From NCBI GenBank assembly GCA_964035795.1, contig OZ038321.1, forward strand, positions 3,640,721 to 3,704,720: 64,000 nt of DNA. The letters are read 5' to 3'. The notes under the pieces were generated by a model, which did not search any database, was not told the origin of the DNA, and saw only the letters and a program-made list of their open reading frames with translations. Every line of letters begins with the position of its first letter. The stretch's first letter is position 1. The DNA is from Pterobdella sp. o SKG-2022 (Eukaryota; Annelida; Clitellata; Hirudinida; Piscicolidae). This document shows positions 23,701 to 34,639 of the stretch, one piece after another. The position numbers were made by a program, and so were the translations under genes.

Positions 23701-26700
23701 CTCTGCTGCACGCCTGGTCTCTCATACTCATAAATTCTCCCATATCTCTCCATAACTTGTCGATCTTCACTGGCTATCTCTTCAGTTTCACTCTTACTTC
23801 AAAATCTGTTTTCTCCTGTACAAAATTTCTCATTCTACTTTGCCTTTCTATCTTTCTAACCTCTTACTACCTCCTAAACGTGCTGGCCTACGGTCCCCTA
23901 CTCGCTCTCAACTCTTCATTATATCTCCTCTCACTCCTATGCTAAATCTGCTTTTTTTTTTCTGGTCCACTTCTCTGGAACTCTCTTCCTCCTAATCTTA
24001 ATCCTACTTTTCTTAAAAACCTAAAAACTTCCTTCTTTAAGCAGTTCATAGCAGAGCGCCTTTGAACGATGCGTAAAAGGCGCTATATAAATAATTCATT
24101 ATTATTAACTAATTTAGAAACAACTTATTTTTCAATGCTAATATTTCAATATTAATTTGTAATTTCAAAAGCAAATTTTCTGATGTAGAGAAATGAATCT
24201 CCATGCCCCTATAGCTCAATGGTTGAGCATTAGACTAATTATCTAAAGTTACTGGGTTCGACCCCACTTGGGCCGACAATTAGCACCTGTTCCACAGTGT
24301 GTTTTCGCTACATTGAATTTGTAGCAAGCGCTTTGATCTATGAAGAAAAGCACTTTATAAATACCGCATTACATTACATTACATGCCTTCCTTTTTTTGC
24401 TTTTTCCAAGTTCTTATTGTCCAATTTTTGCATCATCATAAGTATTGGGTCCCAGGCATTTGTGTCCACCTGCAAATGTGGGGCATTGAAGCTATTCCTT
24501 ACCGATTTATTTTTTTTTTTTCCAGGCTCTCCCGTATTAATAGTTTCATTTGAAGAGATACTTCATTTTTATTAATTATTGTTTTCAGGATCACTGGCTT
24601 ATCCCAGTCAACTTTTTCATGGGAGCTTTCTTGTGCATGCTTGCTTATACCTGAAATTGTGTTTGAGTCCTTATTTGATGTTACATCTCCTTCATGTTGC
24701 TTCATCCGGGTCTTTATATTGACCCTTGTCTGCCCAATGTAACACTTTTCAGGATTGCACGAACATTTCAGTTTTTATATTCCTTTTTGATCCAATCTAT
24801 TGTGTTTTGTTTTATTTGCAGCACAAAGAATGTTTCCTACTTTGAGACCAGAAAAAAAATGGAAAGACACGCTATTATTGTTGAATGCTTTTTTTAACTG
24901 TTGATTCATATGTGAGATGTAAGGTATTGAGACTCATGTAATATGCTTCTTATTTTTGTGTTTTTTTTTATTTTGGAGATTAATTTCTTCACACCAGAAA
25001 ATTTCTCTACATCAAAAAAATTTTTCTTTGAAATTACAAATTAACATTGACTAATGAATTATGATAAGATTGTACTTATCGAAAATTTTAGTTTTTTCAA
25101 AATAAAGTATCTTTGAAATCCTCATTTTTCGAAAAATAATAACTGAAAACATTTAAATAATAGCATTGAAAAACAAGTTGTTTCTAAATTAGTTAATAAA
25201 CAAATTATATTACTTAAAGTCTTTGTTTAAACTGCTTTATAACCATAGTTTACTAGATGACGTTTGTTCGCTAATGTTTCATGATAAGGCTAAACTTATG
25301 GAAAATTATAGCTGTTTATTCTGCTCAATAAATTTACTAAAGTTCTCTCATAAATCGATGTAAAAAATTTTCAAATATTATTTATAATTAAATTTTAAAT
25401 GTTTCTAAAAAGTTAAGAATAAAAATGTTTTTTCCAATTTTTTGGACATTTTATGTAAATTTTTATACTCTTCCAATAATTTGTTGATAAAGAGTATTAG
25501 AATTACTTGAAAAATTGAGATTATCTACGTATTTAAAAAAGTTGTGTTTCCAACAAAAACTAAAGTTCCCTTGAGAATATCATTCAGTTTTTTCAAATGA
25601 ATTCCTTAACTCTTCAAAACTCATAAGACCAAGTTCACAAAAGTGTGTGATGATATGGTAAAACTTGCTTTGGTTAAGTTTGGTGAGAGAAAGAAATACT
25701 TTTTCGAATTTTCGGAATTCCTTATTATGGCAAAACAACAAAACGACGCAGTAGCTGTAGCAATGATAGAAGAGTTTGAAAACTATAAAAAACGTGTTGG
25801 TAAACAATTCTATTTAATATATTTAACCATAATTATAAAGGATACTCTTGAAGTGACTTCTGATACATTGAATTTATTCTTATTTAACTTTTTGAATGAT
25901 GATCATGGTTTGCAATTTCACCATACTGGAATAACTATTATTACAATGAGTGGAATGATTTTCAAGGTGTGGGATGCTGTGGAAAGCAGTGAAACGACTG
26001 AAGTGGAGAAGGTAATGATACAGTTTGATGAAAACGTTGCTTCATTGTGGTGGAAACTGATGGACAATGAGATGCAATTATGTGAACAGCTGCAGGTGAT
26101 AGTTTTTATACAGGAAGACTTAATGGGGTTATTGAATGAGTGGTTCGACATCCACAGAAACACTGAATGTGATCAATAAATATATTTCTATTGGTTTTAA
26201 AGTCCGTTCGACTGATAACTTTATATATTTATTTTTTATTTCATCAGTTTATCTTTCAAATAGAGAACAAAAAACAAAAACGTCAAAATTTTTTTGACAG
26301 GATGGGCGTCAACAGTACGAGTTTGACTTGCAAGAAAACATAAAGGCAGTTAAAGATTGGCTCAGAGACACAATACAACACCTTGAAACGTATTTGAAAC
26401 TTTTATCGTTAAAGTGGTGCGGTATTTATGAGAATAACATTCTTAGAAGACAAATGAATTATATCAATTTTCCAGATTTGCTGTAATATTTGATAATAAT
26501 AGAATTATAAGTATTTTTTACGATCAATCAAAATTGAACCAACAAGTTTTGTCCGTGCTACAAATTATTCAATGATGACCAAACAGAGTCATCAGCCTAG
26601 TATCCCCGCTGCCTTGCGAGTTAGCTCCTCCTTAGAAGTAAAGGCTTAGGGAAAAAACCCGAACATAAATCAGAGGTGGAGCCGCTAAGGCGGTTTGATG

Positions 26701-28581
26701 ATGCATTAGCATGTTTTTCCGGCAGCTCCTACATCCAGATTAGTCTCCAGCTGCCTTGACCATGTCTTGCCACAGGCTCGGGCTTTTCAGGACGATAGAG
26801 TGTGGCTGGTGCCGCACAAGCCTTCTTCACTTGAATCTCATTTCAGCGCAGGTCATGGCAACAAAACCACTAAAAATTTATTGAAGTCCTGTGGTGTTGG
26901 GAGAGCAGCAGATGCTGAAACACTGGAAGTTGTAGTTGCAAACCTGCCATATGGTCGCTCTTCTCAATCTGGAGGAAAAAAGCTGCATTTGACAGACTTG
27001 TTTGGCGTAGAAAAATCCACAATGGTGCACTTTTTTCAAAAAAAAAACAGTTAAATGCTGTAAAAGAGAAGCGAATAAGACGCAAAGCTGGAGGAGGTCC
27101 ACCAGACAGACTCCCTACTCATTGGTGTCAAACTTGCGGAAGAGGCTTTCTCGCGTGAATCGGACTGTTTAGTGATTTGTGGACGCACAAATAATGAAAA
27201 AAAAACAAAAAAAAACTTCTGTATTTATTTTTTTTTCTGCTAATTAATTTTTTTTATATAACTCTTGTTGCAATGGTCATATTCGAAGACGAATCGACGA
27301 ACAACAACAACATTTATGAAGCGCTTTTCTTATAGTTAAAAACGCTTGCTAAAAATTGAATGTAGTGAAAACGTCTTGCAGAACAGATTCTTATTGTCGG
27401 CGCACGCGGAATCGAACCCGAAAACTTTACCAGCTGAACTTTGGGAGGATAACCCTTAAATCGTATGCGCGTAAAAATTTGCAACTAAACACAAAACGCA
27501 CAAATGTATTGAAAAAAGTCGCTTGAAGATGAGTTTGTTGAAAATGAAGTAAGTGAGAAAAATTTTGTTGAAGGTGAGGTTGAAAATTTTGATGTTTCTG
27601 CCTCATGAGGTTGAACTTGCAAGAAACAATTTTTTTCAAACCGTACAGTTGAACTCAAATTCTCTATTTCTATGCTTATTATGAATATGGCTAGACTTTG
27701 AACTTTTTATGAATTGAAATATTTTTAAGAATGAGGACTTTTACTAAACAACCAATCACAATTAAGAAGCTAATTTTACCGTGGAGCCGCTCGCGCTGAC
27801 TCTACGGCCTGAGTAATGCTTTTTTCAATTGAAAAGTTTATAATCGAAGTAAAGTTTCTGTGATTTTTCTAATGATATTCAAAACTTAGTAACTTTAGAA
27901 TAGTTATCTGAAGTTACCGGCTTCTATCCCGCTTGCGCCGACAGTTAGCACCTGCTCCACAGTGCGTTTACGCTACATCAAGTTTTTAACAAGCGCTCTG
28001 AACTACAAGGCAAAGCTCTTTATATATACCGCGTTACATTACAATTACTCAATTAAAAATTTTGTAATGAAAATTTTAATGTGACAGTTTGGAACAAGAA
28101 CGATACGGTAAATATTTGAAAATTTTGATGGATTTGAATGACAAAGTTTCTCAAGGAGTCATTCAAACTGACCAATTCCTTTCTGAAATCACAATGGTTT
28201 GAATGCGTGAACTTCAAAGCATGCTTATAATACTTACAAAATTCTGTGTTGCATCAAATAATAAAATTTTAAGAAGCTTTCATAAATTTAAACAATCCAA
28301 AAATTTATTTATTCTTTTTTAATAAACCCAAGACTCTAGCAGATAAGGAGGCTTTAAAAAACCTTTTGAAAGGAAGTTTGGAATGCCGTCTGCATGTTTT
28401 AATGGCTGTGGAAGACTCAGTGAATAACGAAGCAGAAAAGTGGTTGAAGAGGGAGATTGAGCAGATAAGATTGAAGGAAGAAGTGCTAAGAAGCAGAGAC
28501 AGAGTAGTGGAGATTAATCATTATGTGGATCACAAAAGGAACCTGGCTGAAGAAGTGGAAGTCAAAGTTTATGACGATTAA
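20735..28581 (+). CDS. DRC3: Dynein regulatory complex subunit 3 (LRRC48/DRC3) (copy 1), 12 exons
   Basis: Leucine-rich-repeat subunit of the nexin-dynein regulatory complex in motile cilia. Exons: 20735-20858, 21563-21643, 21724-21840, 21900-22066, 22355-22504, 22821-22912, 23086-23188, 25628-25795, 25967-26095, 26301-26413, 28088-28196, 28333-28581. The phases chain and give 1602 nt, 533 aa (human about 523). After an acidic N-terminus (FEEDEEEDER) come SDS22-like LRRs: KNLTSLKLNNNHIHRI, SFNKIKKIENLERLKSLNEL, NLISNIENLSQLENLKIF, then NLRTLVLQGNP and GLMYLDYKRLD, the capping motif. The rest is coiled coil and ends with RSRDRVVEINHYVDHKRN, a strong family match. Exon 6/7 and 8/9 borders are the least certain. 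Intron 7 (2.4 kb) and intron 10 (1.7 kb) are full of retroelements. The protein implies an animal with motile cilia. Confidence 0.92.
23536..24112 (+). mobile_element. CR1/L2-type LINE 3' fragment (copy 1)
   Basis: Encodes, with breaks, the characteristic C-terminal RT blocks LVLSRLDYC (written here SLVLSRLDYCKSF), NSAARLVSHTHKFSHI, DLHWLSLQFHSYFKICFLLY, LPFYLSNLL and RAGLRSPTRSQLF. It ends in AAGGCGCTATATAAATAATT and an ATT-rich tail. It is 5'-truncated, as usual for this class, and inserted in the left arm of the foldback element. Confidence 0.85.
24205..24384 (+). mobile_element. tRNA-derived SINE, full length (copy 1)
   Basis: Best copy of the family. The head GCCCCTATAGCTCAATGGTT (A box), an anticodon arm TTAGACTAATTATCTAA whose 5-bp stem pairs perfectly, and the B box GGGTTCGACCCC are followed by a TTGGGCC end that pairs with the 5' GCCC. 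The non-tRNA body (AGCACCTGTTCCACAGTG) leads to AAGCACTTTATAAATACCGC and an (ATTAC)n tail. The anticodon position would read AAT (Ile-like). Confidence 0.9.
24395..24970 (-). mobile_element. Penelope-like element remnant with GIY-YIG endonuclease region (copy 1)
   Basis: On the minus strand one stretch reads FFSGLKVGNILCAANKTK, then after a stop LKCSCNPEKCYIGQTRVNIK, followed by TRMKQHEGDVTS, SGISKHAQESSHEKVDWDKP and LLIRESLE. The CYIGQT.....R...H pattern with the downstream A.H....H..DW....I block is the GIY-YIG domain arrangement of Penelope-like elements. At least one in-frame stop and a degraded C-terminus show it is dead. It lies in the spacer of the foldback element. Confidence 0.8.
26590..27185 (+). 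mobile_element. Retroelement-like fragment with decayed CxxC zinc-finger end (copy 1)
   Basis: A GC-richer block in DRC3 intron 10. Near its end it encodes RRKAGGGPPDRLPTHWCQTCGRGFLA, stop, IGLFSDLWTHK (split here as WCQTCGRGF and IGLFSDLWTH). This resembles the CxxCGR.F..RIGL.SH.R.H finger found at the C-terminus of many animal LINE proteins. The stop is a TGA where CGA (Arg) is expected. The upstream part (26620-27050) has a different base composition from the flanks, but I cannot assign its coding frame. Confidence 0.5.
27311..27450 (-). mobile_element. tRNA-derived SINE, partial (copy 1)
   Basis: Minus orientation. The 3' end begins as ATTTATGAAGCGCTTTTCTT and the body contains GCTTGCTAAAAATTGAATG. 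The B box complement AATCGAACCCG lies at about 27410-27420. The 5' half of the tRNA-like head is eroded. Confidence 0.75.
27898..28045 (+). mobile_element. tRNA-derived SINE, 5'-truncated (copy 1)
   Basis: Begins in the anticodon arm (TAGTTATCTGAAGTTACCGG), has a mutated B box (GGCTTCTATCCCG), body AGCACCTGCTCCACAGTGCG and a TTACATTACAATTAC tail. It ends about 40 bp before DRC3 exon 11. Confidence 0.75.
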
Positions 28582-28662
28582 ATCTATGACACCTGACAAC
28601 TTGATTTTTCAGATGAAAATTTTGTTAGGTTAGAATTTTTCAGCAACGAATCAACTTGAAGA

Positions 28663-28668
28663 AATAAA
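28663..28668 (+). terminator. Probable DRC3 poly(A) signal
   Basis: AATAAA 82 bp past the DRC3 stop codon. Confidence 0.45.
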
Positions 28669-31376
28669 ATGCCTACAAAGCATTTGAATACTATGTAAGT
28701 TTGGCTTGTAACACTGTCACTGAATCCCTTTAACATTGATTATCGTGACAATAGTTGAAAGAATTTTAAAATGTCAAATTTTTTTTTTTTTATAAATTAA
28801 ATGAAAAAACCTTTGAAATATCTATTCCACTTGGTTCAGTTTAACCCAACAAATCTTTAAAACTTTTACTGCTAATTTTGATAACAACTGATTCTAATCA
28901 ATGGCTTTTGAACTTAATTTAACTCAAATGGACTCAACTAAAAAACAAAATCTCGCAAGAAAAACAATATATAAGCAAGAACTGAAAGTAATCAATTTCT
29001 AATCGTAAGCACAAAAAGACCATCATTAGCTTTATACACACAACATTCAAATGAAGACCATGAAACCAGGTGAGGAAATTACCGCAAATATAATTAAGGT
29101 ACTATTTAAAAACCTTACAGGAATAATGTATAGTTGGAGACAATAAAAAATATATAAAAAAATAAAATAAGACATACAAATACATGAGAAAAAAACATGC
29201 GAAGGGAACCTACAACTATTTGAAAAAAATTTATACGGAACAAAACTTGCAACTATATAATCAAAACAATTACAACATGAACCCAAAAGTTATGCTAAAC
29301 AATTATGAAGGTATTTATAGACGTCTTTTAAAGTTTATCCTTCAGAATTTATCGAATATTTTTTGATCTAATACGTTGAAAAAAGAACTTATAAAGAAAA
29401 GGTAGGAAAATAACAAGGTTGGCATTGTATCTGAATAATCTAACAATAAGTGGAAAATCACATAAAACAGGTGTTGTACATGAATAAGAAAAAATCATAA
29501 AAATAAAAATGAGGTGAAAATAAGAAATGAAAATAAAGTTAAGGTATTTATAAAAATAATAATAATGTATGTTATGTAAATTGACCACTAGCCACCACAA
29601 ACTGGGCTTTGGTAGCAAAATAGGTATATTTCACAGGGTGCTATTCCTGTTAATGATGAGGATAAAGATGAACTAATACAAAGAAGAGCATAAATAAGGT
29701 TACTTAATGAGTTCCTGAAGAATGATCATTGGAAAAGGTTTCCACGGTGCATATGAGTTTTAATATGCTAAAATAATCGCTCAAATATAAGTTGACACTT
29801 GTAAAAGTTGCTACAATAAGGAAAAGTTCATATAATAACACAAAGTTATATGAATGAAAGGTCACAAATGAAATCACATCATATAATGTATGGCTTGAAA
29901 TGCACTACAGTTGGGTGATGGAAATAATTAAAGGTATTCGTGGAAGGTTCTAAAAACAAACACAAACGTTTTTTAAACGCAGTTTTTAGCAAGAGCTTAA
30001 ATTATAAAGCAATAGTAGGTTCTGCTTAATAAAAGATTCTGTTTAAAAATCCTTTACGTTTGGTGCATGTTAGTTATCAAACTAGTTGTGAAGTTCAACT
30101 TTAATTATAACTTTATCAATCAATTTAATAATTAACATGAAATGCTTGTTATAACTTTAAGATAGGGAATTGAAAGAACAGAAACACATGTCACAATACA
30201 AGGTTGAGCTAGTATATTACCAGAGTTTAAAGACTAAGTATTACATAATTCAATAAAAAACCAATTAGTGACATTTTAACTCGAAATTTTTTTGTAAAAA
30301 TTCACACACGACACATAAAAGTACATAGTAAAACTGCCTTAATACCAATACAAACAAAATTAAACTCTTATAAACTGAGTGTTCTTGCATGAATTCTTGT
30401 AACTTAAAAAATGCATCAAAATGTAGCCAAAAAATTCAAAACGATTAAAGTCCCTGAGTTTCATAGGATATAAGAGCATGACGTAGACGTAAAACTGGAT
30501 AGCTGCGGCCTTATGATGGTTTGGATATATAATATTAACGATGGTGATAATGTTTATGATGGAATGAGTATGTATAAGATAATGATGGTGGTTTCGATTT
30601 AATGATGCGATGAGGAAGATATATTGCTGGTGATGGTGGTTGAAGCATGATGATGATGACGCTAGTTATTATAGAATGAAGATACGGTTCTAATATATGA
30701 TGTGGCTTATGTTACAACTATAGTGGTTTTGATATAAAAATGGTCATGTGGTTGGTATAGTGATGGAGCTTCTAATCTGAAATGATGACAATGATATAGT
30801 TGTAACAATGGTGATGATGAGGATGATATAGTAGTGATGATGATATAGTTGTACTAAAAATTGACCACTGTTAAACATCAATGGGGTAGACATAATCTCA
30901 AACCATTCTAAGTGAACAAAAATACAAAAATTATTTTCACTAAACATTTTTGGTAAAGAATGAAAAATTATTAAACAATAAAAATATTTGAAAATATTAT
31001 TGATAATAAAGGTGAAGCTTCTTCTACTACAATAAGCAAAAAATCTTTATAGCGGCCAATAGCCCTACCTTTCAACTGTGCATTATTGGATATAAGGTTA
31101 TAACTGAAATTTGTACACTTTATGAATGAAATTAAACGCAATGACAATGGAATCAAAATGTACATCTCGCTTCACAAATTACTTGCGTCCATGTATGGCA
31201 AAGTTATGTACATACCGATGTGAATGAATATAAAAGTAAGTCTTTGGAATCCTAGGTCGTTTGAGATTGTATGGCAGATTTCAATCTGTTATTACCGTGT
31301 GTACTTTTCGAAAAATTTTTGTATTGATCTTCATAGTTAATACTTTTACTTATGACTATTTTCTACTGGATAATTT
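28669..31376. other. Intergenic sequence between DRC3 and the FN3 gene (copy 1)
   Basis: No supported gene. Many short frames but none with splice or homology support. A GAT/GGT-rich stretch lies at 30520-30860. Confidence 0.45.
30520..30860 (+). repeat. Degenerate GATGGT/GATGAT-rich simple repeat (copy 1)
   Basis: Irregular runs of GAT, GGT and ATGATG triplets, for example ATGATGATGATGACG near 30649 and GGTGATGATGAGGATGAT near 30811. It is an old, degraded microsatellite. It matches the copy at 56389-56729. Confidence 0.6.
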
Positions 31377-31994
31377 CTATACGTTGACTTTGCTTTTAAA
31401 CTTCTTATTTTCGCTGAAATTTTTGAGTGATATTTTAGGCGCCGTTTCTTTGCCACGCACATCCTTGTGTTCAACACGTCGGGTGAGCGCCCGTCTCTCG
31501 TCGGCGGAGACGGCAACATCACTAGGCAAATTAGGCGCGAAATCCGGAATGAAATCGGCTCTACCTGAATCTCCAGCCGGGCTGGCCATCAATGATGTCA
31601 ACTTCTTCATCTGTTCCTCCTTCTCCCGCCTCTTCTTCTTTATTTGACACCTGTGTATTTATCCCTTCAACATAAAAATCTAATCATCGATCTGATTGAT
31701 TAAATCTTATGAATATTCATAAAATTAAAAATTTTTAAATATTCATAAAAATGACCTACCTTTTTTTGCACACATAAAGAGCCACGATGATGATGACGGG
31801 TATGATGATGATGAAGAGAATGACGACGACGATGAGCCAGGTGTAAAACCATGTTGGTTGTACAGGAAGCACCACTTTGTCTGAATCTCCACCTGATCAA
31901 CATTGTGGTGCGTGTGAACTTCTATCATTTTTTTTTTCGTATAAGAATTGTGTGACCTAGAAACTCTTGAAGCTGATGTCATACAAATCTTATT

Positions 31995-32560
31995 CGTTAT
32001 TATTATTATTAAGATTTTTATAGCGCATAGATATCAATTCAAGGTTGCTTCAGAGGCGCTCAAAGTTTGTAAGAAATTATGACTGGGGTTGTTTATGGTA
32101 TAAGTGAGTTTTCAAAAGTTTGCGAAAGTCCATGAGAGAAGGCGATGAGCTCAAGTTAGAAGGAAGAGAATTCTACAGACGTGGAGCTCAGCGACAGAAA
32201 GAGCGACTAGTAAACAAGCCTGAAGAAACAGGTTGATGAAGCTGGGGACCAAAAGGCAAAGTTCTGAGTGGTAGACATAGATGTCTAATAGACAAAAGAT
32301 CAAAAAGATAAGCAAGTTGTTCAAAATTGAGAGTGCAGGCAATAAGCCAAAATAATTCAAACTTGCATCTTTGGGAGACAGGTAACCAGTGCAAACGATC
32401 AAGACAGTCACTGAAAGAGCTGAAATAATCAGCTTGAAGAACCGTCTTGGCCGCGTGGTTTTGGAAGGCTTGAAGTTTGCATAAAAGATAGTTTGGCTGC
32501 CCGCAAAGGAGAAAATTACAGTAGTCCAATCTGGAAAGAACTAGTGAGATAAAGAGGGTA
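31995..32560 (-). mobile_element. CR1/L2-type LINE 3' fragment in the FN3 gene (copy 1)
   Basis: The minus-strand frame gives MDYCNFLLCGQPNYLLCKLQ, then FQNHAAKTVLQ, DCLDRLHWLPVSQRCKFELF and, near the end, LCLPLRTLPFGPQL. These are the conserved C-terminal RT blocks (DYCN.LL.G.P.....LQ..QN.AA, LHWLPV..R..F). A 3' end of TATGCGCTATAAAAATC with an (AAT)n tail follows toward 31995. It sits in the intron between the last FN3 exon and the transmembrane exon, in the same orientation as the gene. Confidence 0.87.
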
Positions 32561-33269
32561 TTAGCAGTGGCAAGAGGTATAAAGAGGTAATTGTAATTTA
32601 TTGCATATTTCCAAGCATACTTTCCATATTAAAAACTTGAGAAGTTTAATTAAATTTTACAAAGCTTTTTGATTGATAACAGAAGAATCATCAGGTAATT
32701 ATGACTGGTGCCATGGCAATGAACATTTTTTGATATATTATGAAGTCTTACTCATCAAAACATGCCTCAGTTACTCTCCATAGAACTATATAACTGAACA
32801 TTTTATAACAACCTGTGTGGCTTGTGTTGGAGATGGTGATGAAAGACAAGGTCTTCTTGATGTTTCCACTGTCAGTTGCCGCTTCGATATCTACATGATA
32901 CTCTTTGCCTGGCTCTGTTGTGTTCATGAGCCATTTGAATCTTCAACTTTGATGGAATATAAAATATAAATATATAATTTATTAAAATATACTTCTTGAT
33001 TTGTGAAGGATTTCTTGAAAAGAAGACGTAAAAACAAATTGTATTCAACTAAAATTTTTGATACCTTATCACAAATCATTAGTGAGAAAGATGTACAATT
33101 TTTTGAAAATGTTAACTGAATAAAATTCATTTTACACGTTTTTTTAAAAAATTCCTCATAAATCAAAAAGTATATTTTAATAATTTCAAAATTATTAAGA
33201 GCATACAATGTCTCTTAAAAACTAAATATATAATACATTAGTAAAGTACTAAATAAATTCTTTAGATTT

Positions 33270-33435
33270 TGCTGTTGTAAGGTCCTAGTAACTGAGGTTG
33301 ATATTGGTCTAAGGTGGTCTTTATGACCTAATATAACTTTTATACATTAGATATATTATTATTATTATCCATATTAGATTATACTGCTGTAGGCGTCCCA
33401 GTAGCTGGGATATACAACAGTCGGCTAATATACTT
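33270..33435. repeat. Palindromic element with CCCAGTA..CTGGG core (copy 1)
   Basis: Two related segments, GTCCTAGTAACTGAGGTTGA near 33290 and GTCCCAGTAGCTGGGATAT near 33395, flank a centre rich in (ATT)n. A further relative at 34545-34615 (CCCCAGTTACTGGGACATG) lies in inverted orientation and shares the TACTGCTGTA and ACAGTCGGCT flanks. MITE-like; no coding capacity. Confidence 0.55.
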
Positions 33436-34544
33436 CCAATTATATGATATGATATAGCTTATAAATGAGTGCCTCCAACCTAGGTTGTCAATCAGGATGA
33501 ACTGCTGAGTGATGTCGATGATTCTGAAGAATTCTGTTTCCTGCAGTCTGATCTGCAAAATGCATGCTTTGTATATCAATTTGCAGCCTCACTGTTCCAA
33601 TAATCAAAATATTGTAGAAGCACCACAGTTGACTGAGTTGGTGAGTTATTTTTAAAAACAGTTAAAAAAAAATTGATACATGATGTCTTTGAAGAATTCA
33701 ATCAATCAATCAAATCTTTTACCAAATTCATGAATTTTTAGATATTTTATTTAAGTTTGGTTTTTGTTACAAAGATTTACAAGCATCTTTTGTCCCTAAT
33801 GATATATAAAAAAAGCGTTAAAAAAACACAATACAATTTTGAATATGATTATAGTGGCGTAAACTTCAGAAGTTTCTATAACCCATGGTCTTAGATACTT
33901 CAATTAAAAGACCCAATGTATGACAGCAGATCATGTAATACATACTTCGACGTGTATGGCTGCCTTTGGATCGATATGCCACTGCACTTTGGCCGATGTG
34001 GTCGTCAATTCACTCACCTTCAACTTTCTAATCACTGTGGGTCAGTTTTGAATCAAATTAAACTCGGTTTGATCAATAGTTTTAACTATATTTGTTGGGA
34101 GTTTGTGATATGTGCTAAATGTAATGAAAAAAACTTTCAAAATTGTATTATTTCCATTCATTTAATGATACTCCTTTATAATACATACCTGACATTAACA
34201 ATTGACCAGCAAAGGCTTCAAAAAACCGGTTTAATCTGTTCTGGGGATGACGTTAAACTGCACCAAAGATAGCGTCTCTACTTTGAGACTGCTTTTCTGT
34301 TATAACTTGGATAACAGTAGACTCTGGTAGCAGGTATCGACAAACCGGTATTCTGGTATCGTCGTCATTTGGCTTGACGGATAATCTTTCTTTTTTAAAC
34401 AATGACAAGGCAAACTGCCCAAGTGTGGAAACGGGAGATCTTGAATTCGATAATTTCAAGTTGGACGTTAGCTCGGACTGACAGTCTATAAAACTTTGTT
34501 CCAAATAAAATGACATTTTTTATACATCACTATTGTAGTATCAA

Positions 34545-34615
34545 TAACCTAAGCCGACTGCTGTCAACCCCAGTTACTGGGACATGTACAGCAGTATAAT
34601 CTAATTAGATTAATA
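34545..34615. repeat. Inverted relative of the CCCAGTA..CTGGG element (copy 1)
   Basis: AAGCCGACTGCTGTCAACC, then CCCAGTTACTGGGAC and TACAGCAGTATAATCTAAT. This is the reverse complement, with changes, of the end of the 33270-33435 element. Confidence 0.55.
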
Positions 34616-34639
34616 ATAATTTAATATTTCAAGTCAAAG

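Larger units (their letters stand above)
23400..25345. repeat. Foldback (large inverted-repeat) element in DRC3 intron 7 (copy 1)
   Basis: The left arm (23420-23535, resumed at 24112-24195) is repeated inverted in the right arm (about 25000-25345). Shared landmarks are GCAGTTTAAACAAAGACT, TTAACTAATTTAGAAACAAC and TTTCTGATGTAGAGAAATG or their diverged counterparts. The left arm is interrupted by a LINE 3' fragment, and the spacer holds a SINE and a Penelope-like remnant. The right arm has about 85 bp missing from the left. Confidence 0.75.

Noticed and set aside
24205..24277. A tRNA gene (A box, B box, paired anticodon stem)
   Set aside because: It runs directly into the SINE body and (ATTAC)n tail found in six other places per unit, so it is a SINE head. 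The same holds for 13975-14040 (-).
25643..26179. A single 178-codon gene
   Set aside because: It reads through two DRC3 exons (25628-25795 and 25967-26095) plus the intron between them; splitting it restores the DRC3 frame.
31700..31982. Ser-rich and His-rich minus-strand frames
   Set aside because: They are alternative frames of the exon that encodes the transmembrane helix; only that frame keeps phase with the neighbouring FN3 and tail exons.
33480..33552. Reading through into GWRHSFISY as part of the FN3 exon
   Set aside because: That extension enters a palindromic repeat; the donor after NLG and the acceptor at 32914 give NLEPGKEYHV, the expected FN3 motif.
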